A stretch of DNA of 42,430 nucleotides, from positions 1 through 42,430 of IMG/VR virus record IMGVR_UViG_3300017751_000045; one strand, given 5' to 3'. Origin of the DNA: a virus. Under the pieces are notes generated by a model, which was given only the letters and a program-made list of their open reading frames with translations, did no database searches and was not told the origin of the DNA. Below, one piece after another: positions 1-9,900 of the stretch (position 1 is its first letter; the number at the start of each line of letters is the position of its first letter). Made by a program: the position numbers and the translations under genes.

Positions 1-960
1 CATATCGACTGCGGGCAAAGAATAACTTGAAGCCATTTCTTCTTCAAGTCTTTGAATCTCTTCTCGTGCATCGCTTAAAATTTGTTCTCCATTGAACTGA
101 ACGCCACCGGGCAATGTCATGCCGTTGAACTTGGTAAGATTTGAACCCCACTGATATTTGATTTTTGCTGTTGCATAGTTTTGTAAGAAACGATCTTTCC
201 ACAAGTCTGGATATGTAGTACCATCAACGACCTGATACGCTTCGATTACAACGTGATTACCTACAGTCAAATCAGCTAAGTTAGTATCTAGGAATAATTT
301 GTTCGTGTGTCTATTATATCTAAGCGGAACTGGTCCAACAAGAAGGTCTTCCATAAGACTTAGGTGCGCCATTGACATATAGAAGTGAGTTATGTTATAA
401 TGCAACATATCGTGTAGATTATGTAAGACAAATTGATACTTTGCGTTAAAGATTCCAGAACCAAGAGATGCATTAGACTCTGGTGTAAATAGATTCACAG
501 CGCCTATGATATTATCTGGAATCTCGATATAACCAAGTTCAAAGATTCCTTTTGTAACACCTAAGTTCGCTGAAGATTCAATTGTTGCTGTTGTGGTAGA
601 GTCTTCTCCAGTTATAGCTTCACTAGGCAGAAATTCTGTATCAGTGGTTGGCTTTCTATATGTAATCTCTGCGCCAGATGTCGCTAGAATTACTGCTTTA
701 GCCCCACCTGCACCTGTAATCACTTCACCCACAGTGAAGTTTTCTGCTGTACTTGTAGTTAGTTTGAGTATTGAATTAGATACTTTGTGCTTAAAATAAG
801 TCTTTTCTACGCCATCAAAGTGGTAGTCGTTATAATACGACAATGCTTCATCAACACGGTCATCAATTTGATCTGGGTCAACATTGATTTCTATAACTGG
901 TTTGCCCAGTTTTCTGAGACAAAACTCTTTGAACTCTGCTTTAGTTGTTGGCTGTGCCAT
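1..960 (-). CDS. gp13: Neck / head-completion protein gp13-like (3' end beyond window)
   Basis: Probable gp13, the neck protein that in T4 closes the filled head and helps form the site for tail joining. The frame is open from an ATG at 960 to base 1, giving 320 residues with no stop, so the C-terminus lies outside the window. The N-terminus carries LGKPVIEINVDPDQIDDR and DEALSYYNDYHFDG (about residues 18-50), which fit the gp13 pattern (T4 gp13 has a similar LG.PII..ELTPDQI and LYGEYHFDG stretch, from memory). Residues about 70-130 contain two related segments, FTVGEVITG and FLPSEAITG, that look like an inserted beta module; the family-like sequence resumes at about residue 133. A Shine-Dalgarno-like AGGAT precedes the ATG, and a perfect late-promoter box TATAAATA lies at 998-991. 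In T4, gp13 also follows the baseplate and fibre genes. The family is likely but rests on motif memory. Confidence 0.8.
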   Translation of the reverse strand, partial: MAQPTTKAEFKEFCLRKLGKPVIEINVDPDQIDDRVDEALSYYNDYHFDGVEKTYFKHKVSNSILKLTTSTAENFTVGEVITGAGGAKAVILATSGAEITYRKPTTDTEFLPSEAITGEDSTTTATIESSANLGVTKGIFELGYIEIPDNIIGAVNLFTPESNASLGSGIFNAKYQFVLHNLHDMLHYNITHFYMSMAHLSLMEDLLVGPVPLRYNRHTNKLFLDTNLADLTVGNHVVIEAYQVVDGTTYPDLWKDRFLQNYATAKIKYQWGSNLTKFNGMTLPGGVQFNGEQILSDAREEIQRLEEEMASSYSLPAVDM

Positions 961-990
961 GTTTATATCCTAAATTTTATTGATATTATA

Positions 991-998
991 TATTTATA
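991..998 (-). promoter_or_regulatory. T4-type late promoter for gp13
   Basis: The minus strand reads TATAAATA, an exact match to the T4 late -10 box recognised by the phage sigma factor gp55. It lies in the 47-base gap between the 121-residue gene and gp13, with its last base 30 bases before the gp13 ATG. No -35 element is needed for this promoter class. The box is exact; its use is inferred. Confidence 0.75.
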
Positions 999-1007
999 AC
1001 GATAAAG

Positions 1008-1373
1008 TTATCTAGTTACTCCACCAGTAACAGTAACTGTACCCTGAACGACACGAGTTACAGTATTGTTACCAGACACTATCTCAACGTCATAAAGATA
1101 TCTGCCGGGTTCTATAGAATTTGTTCCAACCTGAGTTACTGTAGTTCCGTCAACAACATCCGAATTGGGTAGTGACAAAGTAATGACACCGCCTTCACTA
1201 TTATGAGTAGTGATAAACTGTGCAGTAACTGTCGCTGTTGCATAATTTTTACGCATCTGACCCCTAGTGGTGTATCCACCAAGATTGAATGGTTGATCAC
1301 TAGAGTCTAGAACATCAACTGTTGCTGAAAAATCTGAACCCTGATCGATTGTTAAGTTTGCTTTAATTGCCAT
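1008..1373 (-). CDS. Small beta-sandwich virion protein (BppU-like)
   Basis: A 121-residue protein of unknown exact role, probably a small virion component. It is rich in beta-branched residues, has no signal peptide or membrane segment, and reads as one immunoglobulin-like or BppU-N-like beta-sandwich: an N-terminal strand MAIKANLTIDQGSDF, a central GGYTTRGQMRK, and the closing strands EPGRYLYDVEI and VVQGTVTVTGGVTR. I recall similar short proteins as common in marine T4-like phages near the neck and fibre genes. The start is supported by GGAGA nine bases before the ATG and by a late-promoter box at 1408-1401. It lies between the oppositely oriented fibre-like gene and gp13. The fold assignment is by pattern only. 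Confidence 0.75.
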   Translation of the reverse strand: MAIKANLTIDQGSDFSATVDVLDSSDQPFNLGGYTTRGQMRKNYATATVTAQFITTHNSEGGVITLSLPNSDVVDGTTVTQVGTNSIEPGRYLYDVEIVSGNNTVTRVVQGTVTVTGGVTR

Positions 1374-1398
1374 GAATTTGTCTCCAATAGATACTACA

Positions 1399-1414
1399 GT
1401 TATTTATAAATAAC
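1399..1414. promoter_or_regulatory. Palindromic divergent pair of late promoters
   Basis: The sequence gttatttataaataac is a perfect 16-base palindrome. It contains the exact T4 late box TATAAATA on the plus strand (1405-1412) and on the minus strand (1408-1401), with four shared bases. The plus box ends 35 bases before the ATG at 1448. The minus box ends 27 bases before the ATG at 1373. Because the boxes overlap, two polymerases could not occupy both at once. The 74-base gap holds nothing else recognisable apart from the two ribosome-binding regions. Confidence 0.75.
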
Positions 1415-1447
1415 AGAATAACCCTATTTGAACTAATTGGAAAAAAC

Positions 1448-4400
1448 ATGGCTAACAGAAGATATATAAAATTTGGTCTTAGAGCAGATAAAAATCTAAT
1501 CGATCTCGGTAATACCGCAGAAGCAGTAGATAATCTAATAGACGGCTTGGCTGTAGGCTCAGACATTTTTGGAAATCCATATCGATTCACTTCTGTAGAT
1601 TTAGCACCATTAAGAACTCTTTCATCAACAGACTTAGGTGCAATTCTTAATCCGACAGATAACTTACCACAAATTCTAAGAAATTTGAGTGGTTCTGTAA
1701 AAACAATCTCTTCAGCAGAATTAGATTCAGACCTTATCGATGTTGTTGGTCAGTTGGTAGTACAGCCACAAGTAACGCTTCAAGACAGAATAAACAGGTT
1801 TAAATCTGTTCTAGGTGATCCACCATTCATCAGCGGTGGCTCAGGACCTTATGTTGAATATGTACACCCGATTAGACTAACACAATTCACTGGTGCTTAT
1901 GATGATCTATTAATCAACATTAAGCCTTTCACACAAGCGAGTGATATTGCTAACGGAACAGATCAAACTGAAAATAGAGATTTAGTTATAGGCGACACAT
2001 ATAAAATAGTCAATCTTGGCGACATTACTAACGATGAGTGGAATGATATAGCGGACACTACTAGTGTAACCTATGGCGTAGGCGATGTTTTCGTTTGCGT
2101 AAACAACGCCTCAACTCAAGTTGGGCACGACACAACAGCGATTGTTAGAGATGTGACAACTCCGTCAGGTAACTTTGCTACTTCTATATCTGGTCAAAAA
2201 GCAGACACGCTTCCCGCAAAATTCTTATTTACTAAAACCTCTGCTAGTAATTATCCACCATCAGTTATTTCTGAAAACGACTGGGAAAACGGAAATTTTG
2301 AATGGGACGGTCCTATCAATAGAACATTCATAGCACAGGGTGGGTTGGTTCAGTTTAATGCATTTCAGGTTGGTGGATTCAACCCACAGATCGAAACAAA
2401 CGGCCTACTTTTAGTTGAAGAAAATGTGACTGAACAAAGTGACGGTTGGAGATTAGTAAAAGGTACAAATACCTATAACTTTAAGCCAGTATACAGCACT
2501 ACTGTTGCGACAGTAAATGAAAGAACTGTAATCACTTTCTCCAATAAAGACGACTGGAGAAGGGTCGCCAGATATATGAGTTGCACCATAAATGGACAAG
2601 GAGATACAGTAATCTCCGAATCTAGTGCAGGAACAATTTCTCTTGGAAGTGATCTTCAGATAACTGACTCTAATGCTGATATAGAATTTTCTTATAATGA
2701 AAGTGCTGTTGTAGAGTTTAATTCGTTTGACTTCACTAGACCCCCAGGAGATACTCGAAGACAGGTAAGATATAGCGTTTGGTGGCCTAGTGGATATGGA
2801 GAGAACTACTCCAAAATCTTTAGGGACTCTGGAGATAGTGGATCAGATCCTTTCAATAAACTAAACTTTTACAAAGAACAAAGAGATTTACTTTTCTATA
2901 GTAGAAAATTTAGCTTTCCATATTTTAGGGATAATAGAATATATGAGTTAAATCAAACAGGCAACACAAAAGTAGAAGTGCAACACACTTTCTTAAATAG
3001 ATATCTAAATCCACAGGTTCCGACTAATCTTTCTATATTAGAAAGCCCAAACATTTTTCCAAGAAGTACAGGTAGTGGAGCAACTGTAGAATCAATTCCT
3101 GTAAAAGTATCTGACGATGGCACAATAGAATCAAGCATCGAAGTATTTCAGGATTTTGAAGTTGGTGATTGGGTGGTATCATCAAGAAATGATGGAACAC
3201 AAAGATATTACGCATATCAAATAATTGAAAAGATTGGCGAAGATGATGAGATATCGGGAGATAGTACTAAGACAAAAGCGTATGTATCTCCGCAATATTT
3301 ACAGCAAACAGGCATAGCCGCTGATACTTTACATCATGTTCTTTTAGCAAAGAATCAAGGATTAATTGCTATCTACAATTCGTTTCAGGGCACAGATGCT
3401 GATGCAAATAGTGTAAAGAAAATCAAAATACTAGACTATACTTCTTTAGATTCTCCATCTAGACCCTATAGTATCAGAGCAGAAGATATTATATACAAAG
3501 TAGATTTTGTCCCAGCAAATCCATCAAACACTTTGGCTGATGCAGTGGTTTCAAATAATACTCACAGATATGGTATGAAACTCACCGAAATAGACCATAA
3601 TGACTCTGCTACACCAGTAGAAGCTATATTTGATGTAGAGTCCAATCCTAGTGACTCTTCAGGGTATACATTATCTACTAATCAGGGTGTGGCTTTTGCT
3701 TATGCATCAAGAGGATTGATAGACAGATCAACCCTTCAAGAGTGCGTAGATGTTTACGGTAAAGAAGTTACGAATAATGTTACTGGTACAACTGCAATAG
3801 AACTCAACAACGTAACAGGTATTACTCCAAGAAGTTCTGCAACTGCAATAACAAATGTGGTTATAGGTACAGATGGTAATATATCATTTGATCAAATGGA
3901 TATGAAGCATGGAGATCATATTGTAGTTTCTGGTACACCAACTGGTACAGGCGATATTACTGGATATACAAACTCTACGACATATCTTGTTGACGAAATA
4001 GTCACAGGTAATTCGCCAAATATTAGCGCAATTAAATTATCTGAACTTAACGGAGATGTATTAGTAACAACTAGTGGAGACTCTGCCGGGTTAACATTTA
4101 ACTTACATACTACTGGAGACTTTGCGTTTTTTGAGGGAAAAATTCCATATAACATCGATAATATGGTTCAAGTAGGTACAGTAAATAGTGGGAACAACAC
4201 GATAACATTGGTTGACTATAATGGTACAGCAGTATCTTTAAGTGGAACTTTAGGAGCAGGTGGCACTGTCGTATTTGCGCCTGCAGATGCAGGACCTGAT
4301 GCTAATGGATGGGATAAGCTGAATAAAGAATACTGCATCATTCCTTTGAATACTGCGCCGCCTTGGGAAGGTACTACTCTAGGCCTAAGAAGTCCAGTTG

Positions 4401-4555
4401 GAGATGTTACCAATAAACCTTTGAGCGTTCAGGCAAAAGAACTTAGATTTGTCAAACTATCTTTCACTGTTCCTACAGTTAATGTAGAATCTTATGTCGA
4501 AGATGCTAGTAACAGAACACAATTCATGAAGGTGAAGTATACTCCACCAACTTAA
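1448..4555 (+). CDS. Large virion / fibre-like protein on opposite strand
   Basis: A 1035-residue protein I do not recognise as a named T4 protein; probably a tail or fibre component. It is the only gene here on the plus strand. The N-terminus (MANRRYIKFGLRADKNLIDL) is followed by a helical stretch to about residue 150. A copy of the recurrent Y-I-G-W module is at about residues 182-218 (GDTYKIVNLG ... DEWNDIA ... GVGDVFVCV). A region like the second recurrent module is at about 820-880 (HGDHIVVSG ... TTYLVDEI ... AIKLSE). A charged, aromatic block around residues 440-500 (RYSVWWPSGYGENY ... FYKEQRDLLFY) has no match I know. There is no signal peptide or membrane segment. The two shared modules tie it to the minus-strand tail genes. 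It has its own late promoter at 1405-1412 and a weak GGAAA before the ATG. Its TAA is immediately followed by the stop of the convergent gene. Confidence 0.8.
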   Translation: MANRRYIKFGLRADKNLIDLGNTAEAVDNLIDGLAVGSDIFGNPYRFTSVDLAPLRTLSSTDLGAILNPTDNLPQILRNLSGSVKTISSAELDSDLIDVVGQLVVQPQVTLQDRINRFKSVLGDPPFISGGSGPYVEYVHPIRLTQFTGAYDDLLINIKPFTQASDIANGTDQTENRDLVIGDTYKIVNLGDITNDEWNDIADTTSVTYGVGDVFVCVNNASTQVGHDTTAIVRDVTTPSGNFATSISGQKADTLPAKFLFTKTSASNYPPSVISENDWENGNFEWDGPINRTFIAQGGLVQFNAFQVGGFNPQIETNGLLLVEENVTEQSDGWRLVKGTNTYNFKPVYSTTVATVNERTVITFSNKDDWRRVARYMSCTINGQGDTVISESSAGTISLGSDLQITDSNADIEFSYNESAVVEFNSFDFTRPPGDTRRQVRYSVWWPSGYGENYSKIFRDSGDSGSDPFNKLNFYKEQRDLLFYSRKFSFPYFRDNRIYELNQTGNTKVEVQHTFLNRYLNPQVPTNLSILESPNIFPRSTGSGATVESIPVKVSDDGTIESSIEVFQDFEVGDWVVSSRNDGTQRYYAYQIIEKIGEDDEISGDSTKTKAYVSPQYLQQTGIAADTLHHVLLAKNQGLIAIYNSFQGTDADANSVKKIKILDYTSLDSPSRPYSIRAEDIIYKVDFVPANPSNTLADAVVSNNTHRYGMKLTEIDHNDSATPVEAIFDVESNPSDSSGYTLSTNQGVAFAYASRGLIDRSTLQECVDVYGKEVTNNVTGTTAIELNNVTGITPRSSATAITNVVIGTDGNISFDQMDMKHGDHIVVSGTPTGTGDITGYTNSTTYLVDEIVTGNSPNISAIKLSELNGDVLVTTSGDSAGLTFNLHTTGDFAFFEGKIPYNIDNMVQVGTVNSGNNTITLVDYNGTAVSLSGTLGAGGTVVFAPADAGPDANGWDKLNKEYCIIPLNTAPPWEGTTLGLRSPVGDVTNKPLSVQAKELRFVKLSFTVPTVNVESYVEDASNRTQFMKVKYTPPT

Positions 4556-6892
4556 TCACATCACGAGAACTTTATATATCCCGTCTCTTACATCTGCTTC
4601 GTCTGCATACGCAAGCAACTGATAAGATTCACCATTTACTGTTATGGGTATCATATGGGTAAAGTTGTTGGTTAGGAATTGAGCATTGTTTGTAACAATA
4701 TCTGCTCCATCTACAATGCTAGTCTGATAAAGATTCTGTAATCCATTTCCGTTTATGGAATCTTGATTAGCATTAGTAAATAAAAGTTTTGGTTCACCTA
4801 CAGCTTCGCCACCAGTACCACTCAATCCATTACCACTATGTGTTGCTCGGAAACTATCACCGACAAGATAGGATACTCCAGTTGTTCCAGATACGTCATT
4901 CCAGTCAGTATTGTTGTCTCCAACATCGGTAATAATGTAGCTTTCACTTACAACAAAGTTGCCCCAAGTAGTGACATCTTTTCTGTCGAAAATAAAGTCG
5001 CCCGCCTGAGCAGTATCAGAAGTTGTCTTTAGGGCAGGAACATTCAGTGTTCTACTTCCAGAAGTGCCAACTACACCAGGCTTATTAGTACCACCAAGCG
5101 TACCATCTAGCGTGTAGTTTGTTTCTACTGAGCCGGGAATATCAAGATTGTTAGATAGTGAGCCAGTGGCTTCTTCAACTTTCTGCCAAGGATTGTCTGT
5201 ACCAGTAAATGCTCTTTTTGCTTCACCATTAGCTGGGTTTCTAATATATAATCCAACACTATCTACAATTAGTGCTGTAGAGCCAGTATCTACACTACCA
5301 CCTGCTGTTGTTGCTTTGAACACTATATGTTTCACTATAGCGTTAGATAGTGAGCCACCATGAGTCTGAGCAGTAAAGTAGGTACCTCTTACTACAGGAA
5401 TACCTTGCGATCTTGCAACATATGTAACACCAGTTGAACCTACTATTGCATTCCAATTGGCTTGAGGATTAGTATCAAGTCTATATTCTCCAACTTGATT
5501 TGACACACTCATGGCCATGTCTACTTGATCTTGATCTACATCACTAGAATTTTTAGACAGCTTTATCTGAGTACTGTTTACCACTTTAACATAGTATATT
5601 GTTTCTACCATGTCTCCTGTAACGCCATTGTCTCCTATACTTTCACCACTAATTCTAGTATAGAACACTTCGTCACTATCAGAAAGACCATGTGGACTGT
5701 CAAATGTTATCGTGTCATTTACGTCATCGACATCATCAAATGAAAATGATAAAACTCCTTCAACACCAATACCAGTTCTGTATCCCAAATTTATTATTTC
5801 ATATACTTCTCCTGGTATAATATTTCCACCAGTAATTTCTGGAGATTCATACTTTGTTATAGAACCTACACTCTCCCAAGAAGAAGTTCCAAGTTTTACA
5901 ACTTTATATATCTCACCTGCAACAAGGTCTCCGAAATTAGTTTCAACGCCGATCTTTCTGACTTTACCTGCGGCGTTTTGATTGTTTACTACTCTAACTC
6001 CACCGTCAAATCTTACACCAGAGTCTAATTTAAATATATTAGGAGAGTATCCGACAATCACATTAGACTTCTTAACTTCGACACCTGAAATATTTTGATC
6101 AAGTATCGCTAGTTGCCCAACACCACCACTGGCGGGGTCAGTGTCCCAAGGGTCGGGAGAGATTAGGACTATAGTCTCTTCATTAATTTCGCTGAAGCCA
6201 CCGAATAGCTGATCTTGTTGCCCCAATGACTCAACGTGAGCATTTTTTAAGTTTTCTATGGTAATTGTATCATCTCTGGTCAACGTAAGTGTGTCAACAT
6301 TACCCGGAGTATTCCCATTAGCACTTGTGGCAAAGTTAAAAGCTGGTCCTGTTGGGTCGGAAATAGGCGCAAGTTGAAATCTAGATACTGCATCACTATT
6401 TACTACGATGTAATCATAATTTGATCCACCATCAATAGACAGTAGTGTACCTTCAGTAAATGCGATTCTAGCTATTCTAGGTCTTACTACTAATGTCCAA
6501 CCATCTAATGAATCAAATACTGCATCAAATTCTCTTTTTGGGGATATCTCTATTGCAAGTCCACCACTACCTGTCGAAATATCTCCCTCACCTGTAGCAG
6601 TAAAGATTTCATTTACGTCACCAGTACTTGCACCTATAGAAGTCCAACCTCTATCGCTTCCAGAGTCAAATATTTTATAATTTTTATCTTGCTCGAAACT
6701 TCCGAACTGAACAAGCTGTCCTTCAGCAAAAGGATCATTAATGAGCCTAGACCTGTGCTGGGTATTTCCACTAAAAAGTTGTAAATCGCCAGAGACTCCC
6801 CCATCTTGCACGAGATTCGTTAAGATTAGCCTATCTGAATCTGGTGATGCGCTTTCTCTTAAATTTAAACTTGTTACGAAACCTTGAGCCAT
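4556..6892 (-). CDS. Module-rich tail / decoration protein
   Basis: A 778-residue protein built largely from short recurrent beta modules; probably a virion surface component, exact role unknown. Copies of the Y-I-G-W module are at about residues 65-100 (NYKIFDSG ... GWTSIG), 324-347 (EIYKVVKLGTSSWESVG), 359-514 (EVYEIINLG ... NWNAIVG ... RGTYFTA) and 646-697 (SYIITDVGDNNTDWNDVSG ... VGDSFRA). The third copy is split by a complete second module (PHGLSDSDEVFYTRISG ... TIYYVKVVNSTQIKLS). The N-terminus MAQGFVTSLNLRESASPDSDRL may be the attachment part. AGAGGA precedes the ATG at 6892; another ATG five bases upstream is out of frame. It is the last gene of the minus-strand series before the plus-strand gene, and the two stop codons abut. 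Confidence 0.8.
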   Translation of the reverse strand: MAQGFVTSLNLRESASPDSDRLILTNLVQDGGVSGDLQLFSGNTQHRSRLINDPFAEGQLVQFGSFEQDKNYKIFDSGSDRGWTSIGASTGDVNEIFTATGEGDISTGSGGLAIEISPKREFDAVFDSLDGWTLVVRPRIARIAFTEGTLLSIDGGSNYDYIVVNSDAVSRFQLAPISDPTGPAFNFATSANGNTPGNVDTLTLTRDDTITIENLKNAHVESLGQQDQLFGGFSEINEETIVLISPDPWDTDPASGGVGQLAILDQNISGVEVKKSNVIVGYSPNIFKLDSGVRFDGGVRVVNNQNAAGKVRKIGVETNFGDLVAGEIYKVVKLGTSSWESVGSITKYESPEITGGNIIPGEVYEIINLGYRTGIGVEGVLSFSFDDVDDVNDTITFDSPHGLSDSDEVFYTRISGESIGDNGVTGDMVETIYYVKVVNSTQIKLSKNSSDVDQDQVDMAMSVSNQVGEYRLDTNPQANWNAIVGSTGVTYVARSQGIPVVRGTYFTAQTHGGSLSNAIVKHIVFKATTAGGSVDTGSTALIVDSVGLYIRNPANGEAKRAFTGTDNPWQKVEEATGSLSNNLDIPGSVETNYTLDGTLGGTNKPGVVGTSGSRTLNVPALKTTSDTAQAGDFIFDRKDVTTWGNFVVSESYIITDVGDNNTDWNDVSGTTGVSYLVGDSFRATHSGNGLSGTGGEAVGEPKLLFTNANQDSINGNGLQNLYQTSIVDGADIVTNNAQFLTNNFTHMIPITVNGESYQLLAYADEADVRDGIYKVLVM

Positions 6893-6904
6893 TTCATTTC
6901 CTCT

Positions 6905-9900
6905 TTACGGCAATTGATCTAATTGGAATGACCAACCACGTTGGACAAGAACAGTATACTTATCATTAATCGCCGAATTACCGGCTTGTTGAAGCCACGA
7001 TAGATTAAGTCTGTTTCCGCTATCTGGAGTCTGGTTATAAAGTCTGACAGTAATATTGCTATTACTACTTCTAGCATTTGAGTTTAAGTATAGATCATTA
7101 ATTATAGGACCTAAGTGGTAGTCATTTAATTTATTATCATTCATATAGAATTTCTTACAATATACAGCAGTAGACAAACTCCCACTTGTATAGCCATCAA
7201 ATAGATTATTATTAACTGTGTAAGACTCACATGAATTCACGCCACTGATATCAGGAAGAGGCCCGCTGAACTTATTATCTGTCACATTAAGTGTCGCAAA
7301 TTCATCACTACTTTGACTGAATACAGGAAAGTCACCTTCCATGTTAGTAATCCTAACACTAACATTTCTTAGTTTTTCCATATCCTTTATTTCATTATTG
7401 GTATCTGTGATAAATTCACTCAATCCTTGAGAAATCAACGGCTGCATACATCTATCTCTCACCACCTTACCAGTGCCGTAATCAACAGCAGGATCAGTAT
7501 TACCTGCAACCCCAGTTCTTTTCATTACGACTGTTCCATTATTAGTAGTTGTGAAACTACTGGTAGTACTGGTTGGATTGAATTCTTGTTTCCAATCGGT
7601 ATCGTCTACTCCGCTAATAGTAGAATCCATTCCCTGAATGACAGAAAGATTTGATGATGTACCACTTCTTATAAAGAGATAGTTGCCTCCGGCTACACAC
7701 CCTGTCAGAAAGATTCTATTTGCGGCAGAACTGGCTTTAAACGTGTCGCCCTTTGCTGGGTTATTTCCTGTTACATAATGACCCCACTCACTAGCCCCTC
7801 CATTTGGGATGTAGTTGGCTACCCAACCCATGGCTTCCCATTGTGCCTTTGTCGAGCCTGATGGGTCAACAATTACATACTCTTGATCGTGTATACAAGT
7901 GTTTATATCTGGGTCTTGATATTCGAACCAATCTTCTTCCTTTGGTTTTCCTGTGCTTCCGCCTGCAACCAAAGTACCTCTAGATGTATTATCTCCCCAA
8001 CTTACAAAATCAGAATTTACGTCAGAACCGCTCCACCCCATATCTTCATACTCTTGAAACGACATAGAATGGTTTCTCTTGGAAGAAATAAACCCAGTAG
8101 GTCTCCATCCCTGAATAAAATCTGATCTCGGAACAGCAATGTCCATATTTTCTGCCACCTGATAATTCTTACCAGGAGTAATTGACTGATTTGGATCGAC
8201 TAATCTCCGAAGACTACTTATCGTTACCTTTGACATTTTCTCGCACCCAGATAAATTGGGGAACCTACCATGCACATGACAACCACTTACGGTTATCGTG
8301 CAATCAGTACTCTGTGTACCAGTAGGATTAGGGTTCCATGTTTCAAATTTAAGAGCATTTATCGGTGGTTGTACGGTTTCGTTGATTAAGTATCCAGACC
8401 CCGCAGACCCAGTCAATATTACAACACATAGTCGAGGGTCTGATCCTGTTTGATCTGGTAAAATATTTCCCTGTCTTGCACTGGTGCTTCCATCAACTGC
8501 AAACTGATCATAATTAAGGGCCTCTCTATATAAATAAACTGAGCGAGAGGTGCCGGTGCTTTGGACATCATAGAAGTCGAACTTTCTTAGCTTAGAACAA
8601 TCTTTTAAAAAGTTGCCATCAAGAGTAAGTTGAGCATATGCGGCAGGACCGAAGTCTAATGTTTGTAACTCTGTCTGACCATGTAGTAAAGTGGTCGCAT
8701 CTCCCCACATAGTTTTATCTAGATCAGTTGATCTTCCATTGGCACTTGCGCTTGCATTATTACTAGATGACATATGTACAATCATAGTTTCAAGTTTAGT
8801 AGTAGTGTTTAGACCACCAAACATATTTTGCTGAGACAACTCCCTATCTTCAAGCCTATAACCAAAACCTATGCTAGTATTAGCCCCAAAACTAAGATAT
8901 TTTAAGTTGGGCATATCATGAATGTTAGGAACATGGGTTTTGCAACCACTCAAGCCCAATGATTCAAGATTCGCTTTATTTTCAAATTTGAACTTTCTAT
9001 CTTCATTACTGATGTCCATAGTAGTAGCGTTTGTAGTATCGACAAACCTATAATCAGCAACACAGTCTGTTCTGAATGATCTATTCGATGTCGAACCAGT
9101 AGGACCCCACTGAATTAGGTTAGTACTGTTTAAATATGCAACAGGAACGAATCTATAATCTACATAGTCTGGATTATAGATTTCAACGCCTCTACCTGCC
9201 TCGATGTGCAGTTTATTGTTAACATCATCCCACTTTTCAAATGTGTGAAAAGTGCCTGTATCAGCCGCTAATGTATATGATGATATAACATTACCTGCTC
9301 CATACGGGCTTTGTCTCAGTTTAATAGTATTCAAATCTACTACTTCAACCTGCAAAATATCATTTCTGCTAAGAGGAGATAGTTCTTCACACAAGGTTCC
9401 TGCAAGCATAGTACTGTCTTGACCACCAGTACCGACATTACCACCACCCATTACAAAATTTGGATTATCTGGTGCTACCCTATTTTTATATCGAACTTTG
9501 TCACCACTCACGAACCTGTGAGCAACAAGAGTAAATTCTCCTGTGCTTGGGTCTAAAACATTCGAGTCAGTTGGGTCAAATTTTAACTTATAATTAGGAT
9601 CATAAACGGCGGGTGCTACACCGTCACCACCAGTCTGTAAGTTAGTCGTTGACCCAGGGAATGAAGTCTCACCAAAGTCAAGATTAACCAAATCTGGAAA
9701 TCTTTCATAGCTTATATCGAGATTACCCGGCAAATCTTCCCAAGACCCTAGATCATTAATTGACTCCATTGAAAGTGGCAATCTCGCTAGTTGCTCGTTA
9801 GGTGTTCCTGTATATCCAGTGACAAACTGAAGTTCAGCAACTTCGGCGCTATTAGGCGCTAGGCCTAATTTGTTATTGGATAAATCAATGTGTTTGAGAT

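Noticed and set aside
593-999. Two plus-strand open frames of 68 and 70 residues
   Set aside because: They are antisense to gp13 and its promoter; hydrophobic composition is typical of a reversed coding strand.
4540-4575. Shared terminator between convergent genes
   Set aside because: The stop codons abut and I see no GC-rich hairpin with a T-run on either strand.
8529-8536. TATAAATA on the plus strand inside the LRR gene
   Set aside because: No plus-strand gene follows it; it falls in codons for Tyr-Leu-Tyr and is most likely chance in AT-rich DNA.
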